Source: CAIOYC01 sp965277345
GTDB lineage: Bacteria > Pseudomonadota > Alphaproteobacteria > Caulobacterales > Caulobacteraceae
Assembly: GCA_965277345.1 (NCBI GenBank)
Contig: CBDICI010000004.1
Span: 62,001 to 126,000, forward strand
Direction: 5' to 3'
Length of the DNA stretch: 64,000 nucleotides
A program made the position numbers and the translations under genes. Shown here piece by piece: positions 1 to 8,206 of this stretch. The notes below the pieces were generated by a model. That model was not told the DNA's origin. It searched no databases and saw only the letters and a program-made list of their open reading frames with translations. How positions within the stretch are numbered: position 1 is the stretch's first letter; each line of letters starts with the position of its first letter.

Positions 1-509
1 ATCTGCTTGCCTTCCATGCGCGGCTCGTACTCCACCTTGGCCACCGGCTCGAAATCGGCCTTCACGCGCTGCAGCAGCTTCATGCCGAGCTCGGGGTGCG
101 CCAGTTCGCGGCCGCGGAAGCGCAGGGTGACCTTCACCTTGTCGCCCTCCTCGAAGAAGCCGTGCATGGCCTTGGCCTTCACTTCGTAGTCGTGGATGTC
201 GATGTTGGGACGGAGCTTGATCTCCTTGATCTCCACGACCTTCTGGCGCTTGCGCGCCTCGTTCTTCTTCTTCTGTTCCTGAAACTTGAACTTGCCGAAA
301 TCCATGATCTTCACGACGGGCGGATCGGCGTTGGGCACGATCTCCACCAGGTCCAGACCCGCTTCCTCCGCCGCCTCGATCGCGGCGTCGGTCGGCATGA
401 TGCCTTGCTTTTCACCGGCTTGATCGATCAGCAGGACGCGGGGGACGCGGATGTCTTCGTTGATGCGCGGCCCGTCCTTGACGGGTGGCGACTGCATGGG
501 ACGGCGAAT
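1..509 (-). CDS. infC: Translation initiation factor IF-3 (3' end cut by window edge)
   Basis: IF-3 binds the 30S ribosomal subunit, discriminates against non-canonical start codons and keeps the subunits apart. The visible protein shows the family N domain (GPRINEDIRVPRVLLID, ending in EIVPNADPPVVKIMDFGKFK) and the start of the C domain (DIHDYEVKAKAMHGFFEEGD), breaking off at MEGKQ, so only about ten C-terminal residues lie outside the window. I place the start at an ATT codon (509-507): GGAGAG lies 7 nt upstream of it, whereas the first ATG (497-495) is 19 nt from that Shine-Dalgarno. infC is known in other bacteria for an AUU start used in autoregulation. Identity is secure; start inferred. 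Confidence 0.95.
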   Translation of the reverse strand, partial: MRRPMQSPPVKDGPRINEDIRVPRVLLIDQAGEKQGIMPTDAAIEAAEEAGLDLVEIVPNADPPVVKIMDFGKFKFQEQKKKNEARKRQKVVEIKEIKLRPNIDIHDYEVKAKAMHGFFEEGDKVKVTLRFRGRELAHPELGMKLLQRVKADFEPVAKVEYEPRMEGKQ

Positions 510-575
510 AGGCTTGCTCTCCGTAAGCTGTTGGAACAGGGGCGGGGTGCGCAAACTCGCACACCACCACCTTAT

Positions 576-605
576 AATATAGGGCGAAAGCCGCCGATTC
601 AGCAA
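576..605 (-). promoter_or_regulatory. Candidate infC promoter
   Basis: Reading on the minus strand, TTGCTG (605-600) and TATATT (581-576) are separated by 18 nt, giving a plausible sigma-70-type promoter about 65 nt upstream of the infC ATT codon. The -35 element overlaps the stop codon of the preceding glycosyltransferase gene. Based on hexamer resemblance only. Confidence 0.35.
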
Positions 606-1564
606 GGCGCCGCCAGGAGCCTATCGGCTGTGGAGATGACGCTCTCCAGCGAAAGATCGGCCAGGCGCTCCGCGCGCAACGCCTCCACCCGCGCGCCGCG
701 GGGCGCGCACAGCGCCGGGTCGGACTCGCCGGAGAACAGCACCAGCGTCGCCGCGCCGGTGGCGGCGATCAAGTGGGTCGGCCCCGTATCGTTGCCGACC
801 GCGAGCCGCGCCCGCGCGCCGAGGCCGGCCAGGGTGGCGAAATCGGTCCTGCCGGTGAGGTCGATGGCGTCCGGCGCCAGCGCCCCGATCGCCTTCGCAA
901 GTGCGGCCTCGGCCGGACCGCCGACCACCGCGACCTGCATTCCCCGCCGGCCCAGCGCCTTGGCCAAGGCGCCATAGAGCGGCGCCGGCCAGCGCTTGCC
1001 CGGCCGGTGCGGCGAGGCGCCGGGGATCAACAGCGCGTAGGGCGGTCCAAGGCCGAAATGCGCGGGGCCGCGTTCAGGCGTCTCGTCGGCCAGCAGGAAC
1101 GACAGGTCCGGCGGCGGTGCGGTTCCCGGCGCGGTGGGCGCACCCGGCCAGATGCCTGCGAACTGCAACTGGTCAGCCTCGCGCTCCAGGGTGTGCATCC
1201 GGTCGCGCTGAGGATTGGCGTGGGGATGGGAGGCGCCCGGCGCGATGCCCGACCACTCCGGCGCGAAGGGCAGCAAGGCCAGCCGATAGGCGCTGGAGCG
1301 GCTGGAGGTCTGCAGGTCGTAGACCCGGTGGTAGCCGGCCGCCCGGATGCGCCACAACATCCCGAGCGTCGCGGCCAGGTCCTGTGGCCGCCCGTCGCTT
1401 TCCACCCGGTCCACGTCGGGGCAGAGCCGGAACAGGTCGGCATAGGGCGGCGTGGTGAGGACGGTGATCTCCGCTCCCGGGTGCGCCGCGCGGATGCGGG
1501 CAAGCGGCGCGAAGGCCAGCACCACATCCCCCAGCGCCGCCAGCTTGATGACGAGGATTTTCAT
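599..1564 (-). CDS. Glycosyltransferase family 9 (heptosyltransferase-like)
   Basis: 321 aa, a usual length for GT9 enzymes, which transfer ADP-activated heptose or related sugars to lipopolysaccharide core on the cytoplasmic face of the inner membrane. The N-terminus MKILVIKLAALGDVVLAFA carries the family's Gly-Asp motif, and the C-terminal half has LLIPGASPHRPGKRWP and VGNDTGPTHLIAATGA, the conserved nucleotide-sugar binding region. Its ATG overlaps the stop of the upstream family-4 glycosyltransferase (ATGA at 1564-1561), so the two are translationally coupled and probably act on the same surface glycan. Acceptor and sugar cannot be read from the sequence. Confidence 0.85.
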   Translation of the reverse strand: MKILVIKLAALGDVVLAFAPLARIRAAHPGAEITVLTTPPYADLFRLCPDVDRVESDGRPQDLAATLGMLWRIRAAGYHRVYDLQTSSRSSAYRLALLPFAPEWSGIAPGASHPHANPQRDRMHTLEREADQLQFAGIWPGAPTAPGTAPPPDLSFLLADETPERGPAHFGLGPPYALLIPGASPHRPGKRWPAPLYGALAKALGRRGMQVAVVGGPAEAALAKAIGALAPDAIDLTGRTDFATLAGLGARARLAVGNDTGPTHLIAATGAATLVLFSGESDPALCAPRGARVEALRAERLADLSLESVISTADRLLAAPC

Positions 1565-2736
1565 GGCGGCGGCCCCCGCCCCGCCAGCAGCCCCGCGTAG
1601 ACGTCCAGCGTGGCGTCCGTCATGCGCTCCAGCGAATACAGCGCTTCGGTTCGCTGGCGACCGGCCCGCCCCATCATCGCCCGGCGATCGGGACCCGCGT
1701 CCAGCGCCGCGCCGAGGGCTTCAGCCCAGGCGGCGGGATCGCCGGGCGCGACCAGCCAGCCGGTCTGGCCGTCCAGCACCGTCTCTGTGGTGGCGCCATG
1801 GTTGGCGGCCAGCACCGGTCGGCCCATGGCCTGCGGCTCCACCGCGGTGCGCCCGAACGCCTCGGGGTCCAGCGAGGCGGAAAGGGCCAGATCGCACGCC
1901 AGATAGGCGGCGGGCATGTCGCTCACGTGGCCGGGAAAGCGCACCGCCTCCGCCACCGCCGCCGCCGCCGCGGCCTGGGCCTTCAGCTCGGCGGTGTAGT
2001 CACTGCGCCCCTGATCGTCGCCCGCTAGCACGAGGATCGCCTCACGCCCCCCCGCCGTCAGCCGGGCCAGGGCGTCGATCGCCAGACCCTGCCCCTTCCA
2101 GCGGGTCAGCCGCCCGGCCAGCAGCAGCACCGGCCGCCGCTCGTCCGGGGCCAGGCCCCAGCGCTCGCGCACCGCCGCAATACGTTCAGCGGATACCGCC
2201 TCCGGCGCGAACCGGCGCAGGTCGACCCCGCGCGGGATGGCGATCACCCTGTCCGGATCGACCCGATGCTCCGCGATCAGGTGGGTGCGGGTGTATTCGG
2301 AATTGGCGATGATCAGGTCACCCCGCGTCATCACCCCGTTGTACCAGCGCTTCAACCCGCTGCGAGCGTTGTAGACGCCGTGATAGGTGGCGATCACCGG
2401 TACGCCGGTGCGCCTGGCCGCCGCGATGGCGGAAAAGGCGGGGGCGCGCGAGCGGACGTGCACGAGGTCGACCCCCTCCGCCCGGATCAATCTCGCCAGC
2501 CGGCTGGCATTGGCCCAGACCCGCAGAGGGTTCTTGCTGTCGATGGGCAGACGGACCAGCCGCCCACCACGCCGCGCCAGCTCACCCTCCAGCCGCCCGC
2601 CCGCCGAGGCCACGAGCGCCTGGCCGCCGGCGAGCGTGATCGCCTCGGCCATGTCGAGCGTGGTCTGCTCCACGCCTCCGGCGTCGAGGGCGGGGGTCGC
2701 CTGCAGAATCTTGGCGTCGGGCGGCAAGCTGGCCAT
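1561..2736 (-). CDS. Glycosyltransferase family 4
   Basis: 391 aa if the ATG at 2736-2734 is used (MASLPPDAKILQATPALDAG). The N-terminal Rossmann half begins with the GT4 donor/acceptor loop (TPALDAGGVEQTTLDMAEAI), and the C-terminal half has the retaining-enzyme E-x7-E motif (DPEAFGRTAVEPQAMG) and the LLLAGRLTRWKGQ strand. In-frame sequence upstream of this ATG has no homology-like features and reads through a separate small gene in another frame, so the shorter start is preferred. Coupled to the downstream GT9 gene; likely lipopolysaccharide or capsule assembly. Confidence 0.85.
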   Translation of the reverse strand: MASLPPDAKILQATPALDAGGVEQTTLDMAEAITLAGGQALVASAGGRLEGELARRGGRLVRLPIDSKNPLRVWANASRLARLIRAEGVDLVHVRSRAPAFSAIAAARRTGVPVIATYHGVYNARSGLKRWYNGVMTRGDLIIANSEYTRTHLIAEHRVDPDRVIAIPRGVDLRRFAPEAVSAERIAAVRERWGLAPDERRPVLLLAGRLTRWKGQGLAIDALARLTAGGREAILVLAGDDQGRSDYTAELKAQAAAAAAVAEAVRFPGHVSDMPAAYLACDLALSASLDPEAFGRTAVEPQAMGRPVLAANHGATTETVLDGQTGWLVAPGDPAAWAEALGAALDAGPDRRAMMGRAGRQRTEALYSLERMTDATLDVYAGLLAGRGPPP

Positions 2737-2813
2737 GCGCGCTACTTGGCCCGCGCCTCCGCCGCCGTCCAGAGCCGCCGGGGTCGGGCGCGACCGCTGC
2801 GGTGCGCGCCACC

Positions 2814-2957
2814 TCAGCCGAAATGGGGCAGCAGGCCGACGGCGATGGCCACCGCGCCGGTGGCGCAAAGGACGATCAGGGCCTGGCGCCAAGCGGGCAT
2901 GGTCGCCCTCACCGCGGCGCGGGGTTTGGCGGGCGGACGTGTGTCGAACTGGGTCAT
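2814..2957 (-). CDS. Small single-pass membrane protein (47 aa)
   Basis: Encodes MTQFDTRPPAKPRAAVRATM followed by WRQALIVLCATGAVAIAVGL and LPHFG. A basic N-terminal stretch of about 25 residues precedes one hydrophobic helix of about 20 residues that reaches almost to the C-terminus, as expected for a tail-anchored or N-in membrane microprotein. A good Shine-Dalgarno (AGGAG) sits 7 nt before the ATG, which supports real translation. It lies 77 nt upstream of the glycosyltransferase pair on the same strand. No family recognised. Confidence 0.6.
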   Translation of the reverse strand: MTQFDTRPPAKPRAAVRATMPAWRQALIVLCATGAVAIAVGLLPHFG

Positions 2958-3048
2958 GGGCGCTCCTGTGCGCCGCCCCACCCCAAGAACCGGTCCACAC
3001 CTTGTTAACCGCGTTGAAACCGGCCCTGCCGATGTCCTGACCGCCGCC

Positions 3049-3741
3049 TCAGGTCAGGGTGGAGACGGTCCAGGTGGCGCTCTCGATGGCTTCGTCGGCC
3101 GCCAGCCTGACGACGATGGCGTCGAGGTCATGGGGGTCCGCCGTGGTGGGCACCAGCGAGGCGGCCAGCTCCACCTGCCCCTCGCTTTCGGACAGCGTTT
3201 CGATCTCACGGATCGGATAGCTTCGCGCCTCCAGCAGCTCGAACAGCAGGTCGCGCGCGTCGGAGATGGAGTCCGGCTCGCAGATCACGTGCACCCGATA
3301 GAGCGCCTCGGTACTTGAGGCGTCGATGGGCCGGCGGTTGATGAAGTCGGCGATGGGCCGAAGCAGGGTGTTGCCGGCCAGGATGAAGACGGTGACCAGC
3401 GCCGCCTCGCCCATCTGGCCCGCCCCGGCGAAGGATCCCACGGCGGCGGAGGCCCACAGGGTGGCGGCGGTGTTCAGCCCGCGTACCTGCGCCCCCTCCT
3501 TCATGATCACCCCGGCGCCCAGGAAGCCGATGCCGGAGACCACATAGGCGATCACACGCACGAAGCCGTCGCCCGCCCCCATCCGCCCGCCGAGATCGAC
3601 GAAGGCGGCGGCCCCCACCGCCACCAGCACATTGGTGCGCAGGCCTGCGTTACGTTGGCGCCACTGTCGCTCGAACCCGATCAGGCCGCCCAGCACGAAG
3701 GCCACGGCGAGGGCGACGGCGGTGTGTAGCAGCGGCGCCAT
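3049..3741 (-). CDS. MgtC/SapB family membrane protein
   Basis: 230 aa. Residues 1-130 contain four to five hydrophobic segments with the MgtC signatures GGLIGFERQWRQRNAGLRT and GIGFLGAGVIMKEGAQVRG followed by LNTAATLWASAAVG. The C-terminal 80 residues form the soluble regulatory domain (RVHVICEPDSISDARDLLFE). MgtC proteins act in the inner membrane on magnesium homeostasis and F-ATPase control in pathogens; the role in free-living bacteria is less clear. Start taken as the ATG at 3741; a GTG two codons upstream is possible. It follows a secreted-protein gene by 26 nt and may be cotranscribed with it. Confidence 0.85.
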   Translation of the reverse strand: MAPLLHTAVALAVAFVLGGLIGFERQWRQRNAGLRTNVLVAVGAAAFVDLGGRMGAGDGFVRVIAYVVSGIGFLGAGVIMKEGAQVRGLNTAATLWASAAVGSFAGAGQMGEAALVTVFILAGNTLLRPIADFINRRPIDASSTEALYRVHVICEPDSISDARDLLFELLEARSYPIREIETLSESEGQVELAASLVPTTADPHDLDAIVVRLAADEAIESATWTVSTLT

Positions 3742-3767
3742 CGATCCCACGCCGCTCAACGGCCCGC

Positions 3768-4565
3768 TCAATGGGCCGGCGCGGGTGTCGCGGCGGGTGG
3801 CGGCGGCGCGGCGGGCTGGGCGCTCACCTTGTCCATGATGTCGATCAGGCTGGGGCGAAGCTGGCGGCGCTGCTCGGCCATCTTGAGCGCCGCAGCGGCT
3901 TCGTCCACGAACGCGACCTTGAAGTCCGGCGCGGGGTCGACCATCACGGTCTTGCCTCCGTTCGGCCCGACCACGGTATGGCTGGTCCCCCGCGCCAGGC
4001 CGCTCTGGATCGCGGCCAGCCCTGAATCGCACAGGACCGTGTCCGGCTTGCGCAGGGGCGCGGTGCGCCCCTCCCAAGCGACCACCTCATCGGCGATGGC
4101 CCCCCGATCGGCCGGCGGCAAGGCGCGGAGGTTGAGCCACGCCACGCGCCCCTGCACCAGGGCCTGGTCGATGCGGTGGGCCACGGCGCTGGCGTCCTGG
4201 CAGCGCTGGCCGTCGATGACGATCACCGAGGCCAGATAGAGCGCCGCCACCACACTCGTGCGCTTCAGCATCGCATCCTGCGGCGCCGCCAGCGAGGCGC
4301 GCGAGGTGGTGTCAAGATAGGCGTAACCGATGAGGACCGAGGCGCCGGCGTCGAGCTTGCGTCGCTCCCAGCCGATCTGCGCCGCGCGTGTCTCCGCCGT
4401 GGCCGGCGCCGTGAGGAGCTGGGTCAGCCCCTTGTAGTCCCCGGCGGCATAAGCCCGGTCCAGCACGGAGATGTCGGTCCCCTGAGCCACTGCCGGTCCG
4501 GCGCCCAGCGCCAGGGCCAAGGCGAGCGCGGCGCCATGGCGAGCCCGTGAAGCCTGTGCGTGCAT
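3768..4565 (-). CDS. Secreted protein of unknown function
   Basis: 265 aa. The ATG at 4565 is preceded by a strong Shine-Dalgarno (AGGGAGGA, about 5 nt away) and opens a signal peptide: HAQASRARHGAALALALALG, with a likely signal peptidase I site after GPAVA-QG. The mature protein is Ala-rich and helical, with a Cys pair (QRCQDASAV and VLCDSG) that could form a disulfide, and ends in a low-complexity Pro/Ala tail (QPAAPPPPAATPAPAH). No enzyme motif recognised. Periplasmic location inferred from the leader. Confidence 0.6.
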   Translation of the reverse strand: MHAQASRARHGAALALALALGAGPAVAQGTDISVLDRAYAAGDYKGLTQLLTAPATAETRAAQIGWERRKLDAGASVLIGYAYLDTTSRASLAAPQDAMLKRTSVVAALYLASVIVIDGQRCQDASAVAHRIDQALVQGRVAWLNLRALPPADRGAIADEVVAWEGRTAPLRKPDTVLCDSGLAAIQSGLARGTSHTVVGPNGGKTVMVDPAPDFKVAFVDEAAAALKMAEQRRQLRPSLIDIMDKVSAQPAAPPPPAATPAPAH

Positions 4566-4639
4566 AAGGTCCTCCCTGTGCCCCGGTCCGCTTTGAGCCC
4601 AATTCCATGACAATTTGGCGTCAGAACCGCATAGCGCCC

Positions 4640-5614
4640 TCAGTTCCCGGCCAGCGGGTGCCTGGTCAGCACGGTCTCGCGCAGGCGGTCGGAGGCCACG
4701 TGGGTGTAGATCTGGGTGGTGGCGATATCGGCGTGGCCGAGCAGCATCTGCACCGCCCGCAGGTCCGCGCCGCCTTCGAGCAGGTGGGTGGCGAAGGCGT
4801 GGCGGAAGACGTGGGGCGAGACCCGCGCCGGATCGACCCCGGCCTTGACCGCGCAGTCGTTCAGCATCTGGGCGAAGCGGGCGGGAGTCAGCCGGCCGGA
4901 GGCGGCGGTGCGGGAGGGAAACAGCCAGGGATTCTCCACCGGACCCTTCGGATCTGTGCGCAGGAACTGAGCCCGCACCTCCAAATAGGCCTTGATCGCC
5001 GCCCGGGCCGGGGGGTTCAGCGGCGCCAGCCGGTCCTTGCCGCCCTTGCCGCGCACCATCAGAAAGGCAGGGTCGCGCGACACCGACTGCAGCGTCAGCC
5101 CGGTCAGTTCCGAGACGCGCAGGCCCGCGGCGTAGACCACCTCGATCATGCAGGCGAGCCGGAGCCCGGCCCCGTCCCGGGTCGAGGCGGCGGCGGCGAT
5201 CATCCGCTCGATCTCAACGCGCGACACCAGCTTGGGCAGGGGGCGGCCCTTCTTCGGCGCATCCACGCGGCGGGCGGGATCGTCGGCGCGCCAGCCCTCG
5301 CCCAGCACGAAGCGGTAGAATTGCCGGAGCGCCGCCCGCCGCCGGGAGGCCGTGGCCGGAGACAGCCCCCGCCGCCCGAGTTCGCCGAAATACGCCTCCA
5401 CATCCTCCGCGCCTGCCCCGGCCAATCCACCGCGTGACTTCAGAAAGGCTGAGGCGTCGTCGAGGTCGCGGCGATAGGCGGTGAGGGTGTTCTTCGCCGC
5501 CGCGCGCTCCACCGCCATCATCTCCAGGAAGGCGTCGGCCCAATCGGCGCCCAGGGCGGCGGAGGTTCTCGTCGTGTCCACGGCGGCGGTCATGCGCGCC
5601 ATAAGGCCATCCAA
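4640..5614 (-). CDS. xerD: Site-specific tyrosine recombinase XerD
   Basis: 324 aa. XerD with XerC resolves chromosome dimers at dif during division. The N-terminal SAM-like core-binding domain (about 24-105) is followed by the catalytic domain with all expected residues: Arg166 in YAAGLRVSEL, the His268-x-x-Arg271 box in SPHVFRHAFATHLLEGG, His294 in LLGHADIATT and nucleophile Tyr303 in TQIYTHVASDRLR. It is divergent from aroK with only 39 bp between the starts, an arrangement known from alphaproteobacteria. Met5 or Met8 are alternative starts. XerC is the alternative identity, but the C-terminus and the neighbourhood favour XerD. Confidence 0.9.
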   Translation of the reverse strand: MDGLMARMTAAVDTTRTSAALGADWADAFLEMMAVERAAAKNTLTAYRRDLDDASAFLKSRGGLAGAGAEDVEAYFGELGRRGLSPATASRRRAALRQFYRFVLGEGWRADDPARRVDAPKKGRPLPKLVSRVEIERMIAAAASTRDGAGLRLACMIEVVYAAGLRVSELTGLTLQSVSRDPAFLMVRGKGGKDRLAPLNPPARAAIKAYLEVRAQFLRTDPKGPVENPWLFPSRTAASGRLTPARFAQMLNDCAVKAGVDPARVSPHVFRHAFATHLLEGGADLRAVQMLLGHADIATTQIYTHVASDRLRETVLTRHPLAGN

Positions 5615-5653
5615 ACCCTAACCCGCCCTTGCCGTCCGTGTTAGGACGGCGGC

Positions 5654-6226
5654 ATGACCGCCACCGCAGGACTCGATACTGCCCGCCTCGGACCGCCGCG
5701 CGACCGCACCATCGCGCTGGTGGGGCTGATGGGTGTCGGCAAGACCTCCATCGGGCGGCGGCTGGCGGCGGCCCTCAACCTGCCCTTCCGCGACGCCGAC
5801 CAGGAGATCGAGGCCGCGGCCGGCCGCTCCATCGCCGATATCTTTTCGGAACGGGGCGAGGCGGAGTTCCGCGACGGCGAACGGCGCGTGATCGCCCGGC
5901 TGATGGATGGGCCGCCCCACGTGCTGGCCACCGGCGGCGGCGCCTTCACCCGTGCCGAGATCCGCCAGGTGATCCTGCAGAAGGGCGTGGCGATCTGGCT
6001 GAAGGCCGACCTCGCCATCCTGGCCAAGCGGGTCGCGCGCAAGACCAGCCGGCCTCTGCTGATCGGCAAGGACCCCCTGGAGGTGCTGACGGTCCAGGCC
6101 GAGGCCCGCTATCCGCTGTACGCCGCCGCGCATCTGACCATCGACACGGGCGACGCGCCCCACGGCGTCACCGTCAACGCCATCGTCAGCGCGTTGACCG
6201 CCTATCGCCAGGGCCATGCCGCGTGA
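5654..6226 (+). CDS. aroK: Shikimate kinase
   Basis: 190 aa. Phosphorylates shikimate at the 3-OH with ATP in aromatic amino acid synthesis. P-loop GLMGVGKTS (about 24-32), shikimate-binding DADQEIEAAAGRSIADIF with the DxD-type motif, EFRDGERRV, the ATGGGAF glycine loop and the LID-region arginine in KTSRPLL are all present. A 15-residue N-terminal extension precedes the kinase core. The stop overlaps the aroB GTG start (GTGA at 6223-6226), so aroK and aroB are translationally coupled. Confidence 0.95.
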   Translation: MTATAGLDTARLGPPRDRTIALVGLMGVGKTSIGRRLAAALNLPFRDADQEIEAAAGRSIADIFSERGEAEFRDGERRVIARLMDGPPHVLATGGGAFTRAEIRQVILQKGVAIWLKADLAILAKRVARKTSRPLLIGKDPLEVLTVQAEARYPLYAAAHLTIDTGDAPHGVTVNAIVSALTAYRQGHAA

Positions 6227-7332
6227 GCCGTAGCGTGACCGTGGGACTGGCCGGGCGAAGCTATGAGGTGCGGATCGGGCGCGGCCTGATCGACGGCGCC
6301 GCCAGATGGCTGAAACCCCACCTGCCGCGCCGGCGCACCGCCATCGTCACCGACGAGACCGTCGCCCCGCTGCACGCCGAGCGGCTGCGCCACGCCCTGC
6401 AATCGGCGGGGATCGTCGCCCCTCTGATCGTCCTGGCGCCGGGGGAGGCGACCAAGAGCTGGGCAGGATTGGCCGATCTCACCGACCGGCTGCTGGCGCT
6501 GCACCTGGATCGGGGGGATGCGATCGTGGCGCTGGGCGGCGGCGTGGTGGGCGACCTCGCCGGCTTCGCCGCGGCGATCTACAAGCGCGGCATCGACTTC
6601 ATCCAGGTCCCCACCACCCTGCTGGCCCAGGTGGACAGCTCCGTCGGCGGCAAGACCGCCATCGATACCCCGCGCGGCAAGAACCTGATCGGCGCCTTCC
6701 ATCAGCCCCGCGCGGTGCTGGCCGATCTCGACGCGCTGGCCACCCTGCCCCCGCGCGAGATGCGCGCCGGCTATGCCGAGGTGATCAAGTACGGCCTGCT
6801 CGGCGACACCGCCTTCTTCAACTGGCTGGAGCTGCACGGACCGAAGGTAGTGGCCGGCGATCCCGACGCCCTGGCGCACGCCGTGGCGCGCTCGGTGGAG
6901 ATGAAGGCTGCGATCGTGGCGGAAGACGAGAAGGAGGCGGGCCGCCGGGCGCTACTCAACCTCGGCCACACCTTCGGCCACGCGCTGGAGGCCGAGACGG
7001 GCTTTGGCGAGGGGCTGAAGCACGGCGAGGCCGTGGCCATCGGCATGGCCATGGCGTTCCGCTTCTCCGCCAGGCTCGGCCTCTGCCCGGATGGCGACGC
7101 GGTGCGGGCCGAGCACGCCCTCCACGCCGTGGGTCTCGCGACCGACGCCCGCGCCCTGCCCGGCTGGCCCCACGCCGCCGACCGGCTGATCGCCCACTGC
7201 GCCCAGGACAAGAAGGCCGAGGGCGGGCGGCTGACCTTCATCCTCGCCCGCGCCATCGGCGAGGCGGTGGTCTTCAAGAACGTGGAGGTCGAGCCGCTCC
7301 GCACCTTCCTACGGGACGAGGGCGCGGGTTAA
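6223..7332 (+). CDS. aroB: 3-dehydroquinate synthase
   Basis: 369 aa from a GTG start overlapping the aroK stop. Converts DAHP to 3-dehydroquinate, using NAD and a divalent metal. Hallmarks are ALGGGVVGDLAGFAAAIYKR, VPTTLLAQVDSSVGGKTAID, EVIKYGLLGD and the metal-binding histidines in NLGHTFGHALEAETGF and LKHGEAVAIGM. Full length for the family. Its TAA stop interlocks with the TAA stop of the convergent SDR gene, both encoded within TTAA at 7329-7332. Confidence 0.95.
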   Translation: MSRSVTVGLAGRSYEVRIGRGLIDGAARWLKPHLPRRRTAIVTDETVAPLHAERLRHALQSAGIVAPLIVLAPGEATKSWAGLADLTDRLLALHLDRGDAIVALGGGVVGDLAGFAAAIYKRGIDFIQVPTTLLAQVDSSVGGKTAIDTPRGKNLIGAFHQPRAVLADLDALATLPPREMRAGYAEVIKYGLLGDTAFFNWLELHGPKVVAGDPDALAHAVARSVEMKAAIVAEDEKEAGRRALLNLGHTFGHALEAETGFGEGLKHGEAVAIGMAMAFRFSARLGLCPDGDAVRAEHALHAVGLATDARALPGWPHAADRLIAHCAQDKKAEGGRLTFILARAIGEAVVFKNVEVEPLRTFLRDEGAG

Positions 7333-8078
7333 CGCTGGCCGTTCACGGCAGCGAACACCTTGTCGTACTCGCCGCGCCGTTCCGCCCCGGTCAGGAACTC
7401 TACCCGCTGCACCATGTTTTCGACCGGCGTCGGGGTCTGCTCGAAGTTAGCCATCGTCTCGGCGATGAAATTGTCCAGCGGCATGGCGTTGGGGTCGCTG
7501 GCCTGAGCCGCACCGCCGAGTTCGGTCTGCACATAGGGCGGGGAGAGTTCGATCACCTCCACCGTCGTCTCCCTGAGTTGGTGGCGCAGGGATTGGCTAT
7601 AGGACCGCAGCGCCGCCTTGGTGGCGGAATAGGTGGGCATACGCGCCAGCGGCACGGCCGCAAGGCCGGAGGTGACGTTGACGATGGTGGAGGCCGCCTG
7701 CGACCGCAGGTGCGGCAGCAGCGCGGCGATTAGGCGGATCGGGCCGAGCAGGTTGGTGGCGATGGTGGCCTCCGCGATCAAGGTGTCGCCTGCCGTCACG
7801 TCCTCCGGCTTGGCGACGCCGGCGTTGTTGATCAGCACGTTCAGGTTGGGATGTTCGGCGATGAGCTTCACCGCAAAGGCCTTGATGGCGTCAGGGTTCT
7901 CCACATCAAGCGCGACCGGCGCCATGCCGGGATTGGCGGCGACGACGGCGTCCAGCACCTCGCGGCGGCGCCCGGCGATGATCACCGCATTACCACGCCT
8001 GTGGAACTGTTCGGCCAGCGCCCGGCCAATGCCCGAGCCGCCGCCAGTGATAAGAATGGTGTTTCCGGTGGTCTTCAT
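7329..8078 (-). CDS. Short-chain dehydrogenase/reductase, DltE-like
   Basis: 249 aa. Classical SDR: cofactor motif TGGGSGIGRALAEQ near residue 11, NNAGVAKPEDV, the active-site Tyr-x-x-x-Lys in PTYSATKAALRSYSQ and an upstream Ser in NVTSGLAAVPLA. RR in AGRRREV after the second strand suggests NADPH. The C-terminus (LSPPYVQTELGG) resembles the DltE-type oxidoreductase subgroup. It is divergent from an HxlR regulator, a pairing in which the regulator usually controls the enzyme gene, often in response to reactive electrophiles or quinones. Substrate unknown. Confidence 0.85.
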   Translation of the reverse strand: MKTTGNTILITGGGSGIGRALAEQFHRRGNAVIIAGRRREVLDAVVAANPGMAPVALDVENPDAIKAFAVKLIAEHPNLNVLINNAGVAKPEDVTAGDTLIAEATIATNLLGPIRLIAALLPHLRSQAASTIVNVTSGLAAVPLARMPTYSATKAALRSYSQSLRHQLRETTVEVIELSPPYVQTELGGAAQASDPNAMPLDNFIAETMANFEQTPTPVENMVQRVEFLTGAERRGEYDKVFAAVNGQR

Positions 8079-8147
8079 CGCCTTGGTCCTTGCGTCCTGC
8101 CCGCGCGGAGGGGTTCGTCGCGGGTCGGGCTTGCATATGTGAGGCTG

Positions 8148-8199
8148 CTCTCCAAATTAAAGAAGGCACCGAAGAGTTCGATACTTACCCGTTGGAGAG
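8148..8199. promoter_or_regulatory. Inverted repeat between SDR and HxlR genes
   Basis: CTCTCCAA (8148-8155) and TTGGAGAG (8192-8199) are perfect 8-nt inverted copies 36 nt apart in the divergent intergenic space. The right arm contains the Shine-Dalgarno of the regulator gene. It could be a pair of HxlR half-sites or a 5'-leader hairpin that hides the ribosome binding site. Function inferred from position. Confidence 0.35.
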
Positions 8200-8206
8200 T
8201 GTTGAT

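Noticed and set aside
96..977. Plus-strand open frame of nearly 300 codons
   Set aside because: It runs antisense to infC and the family-9 glycosyltransferase and shows only Arg/Ala/Pro-rich composition from GC-biased third positions.
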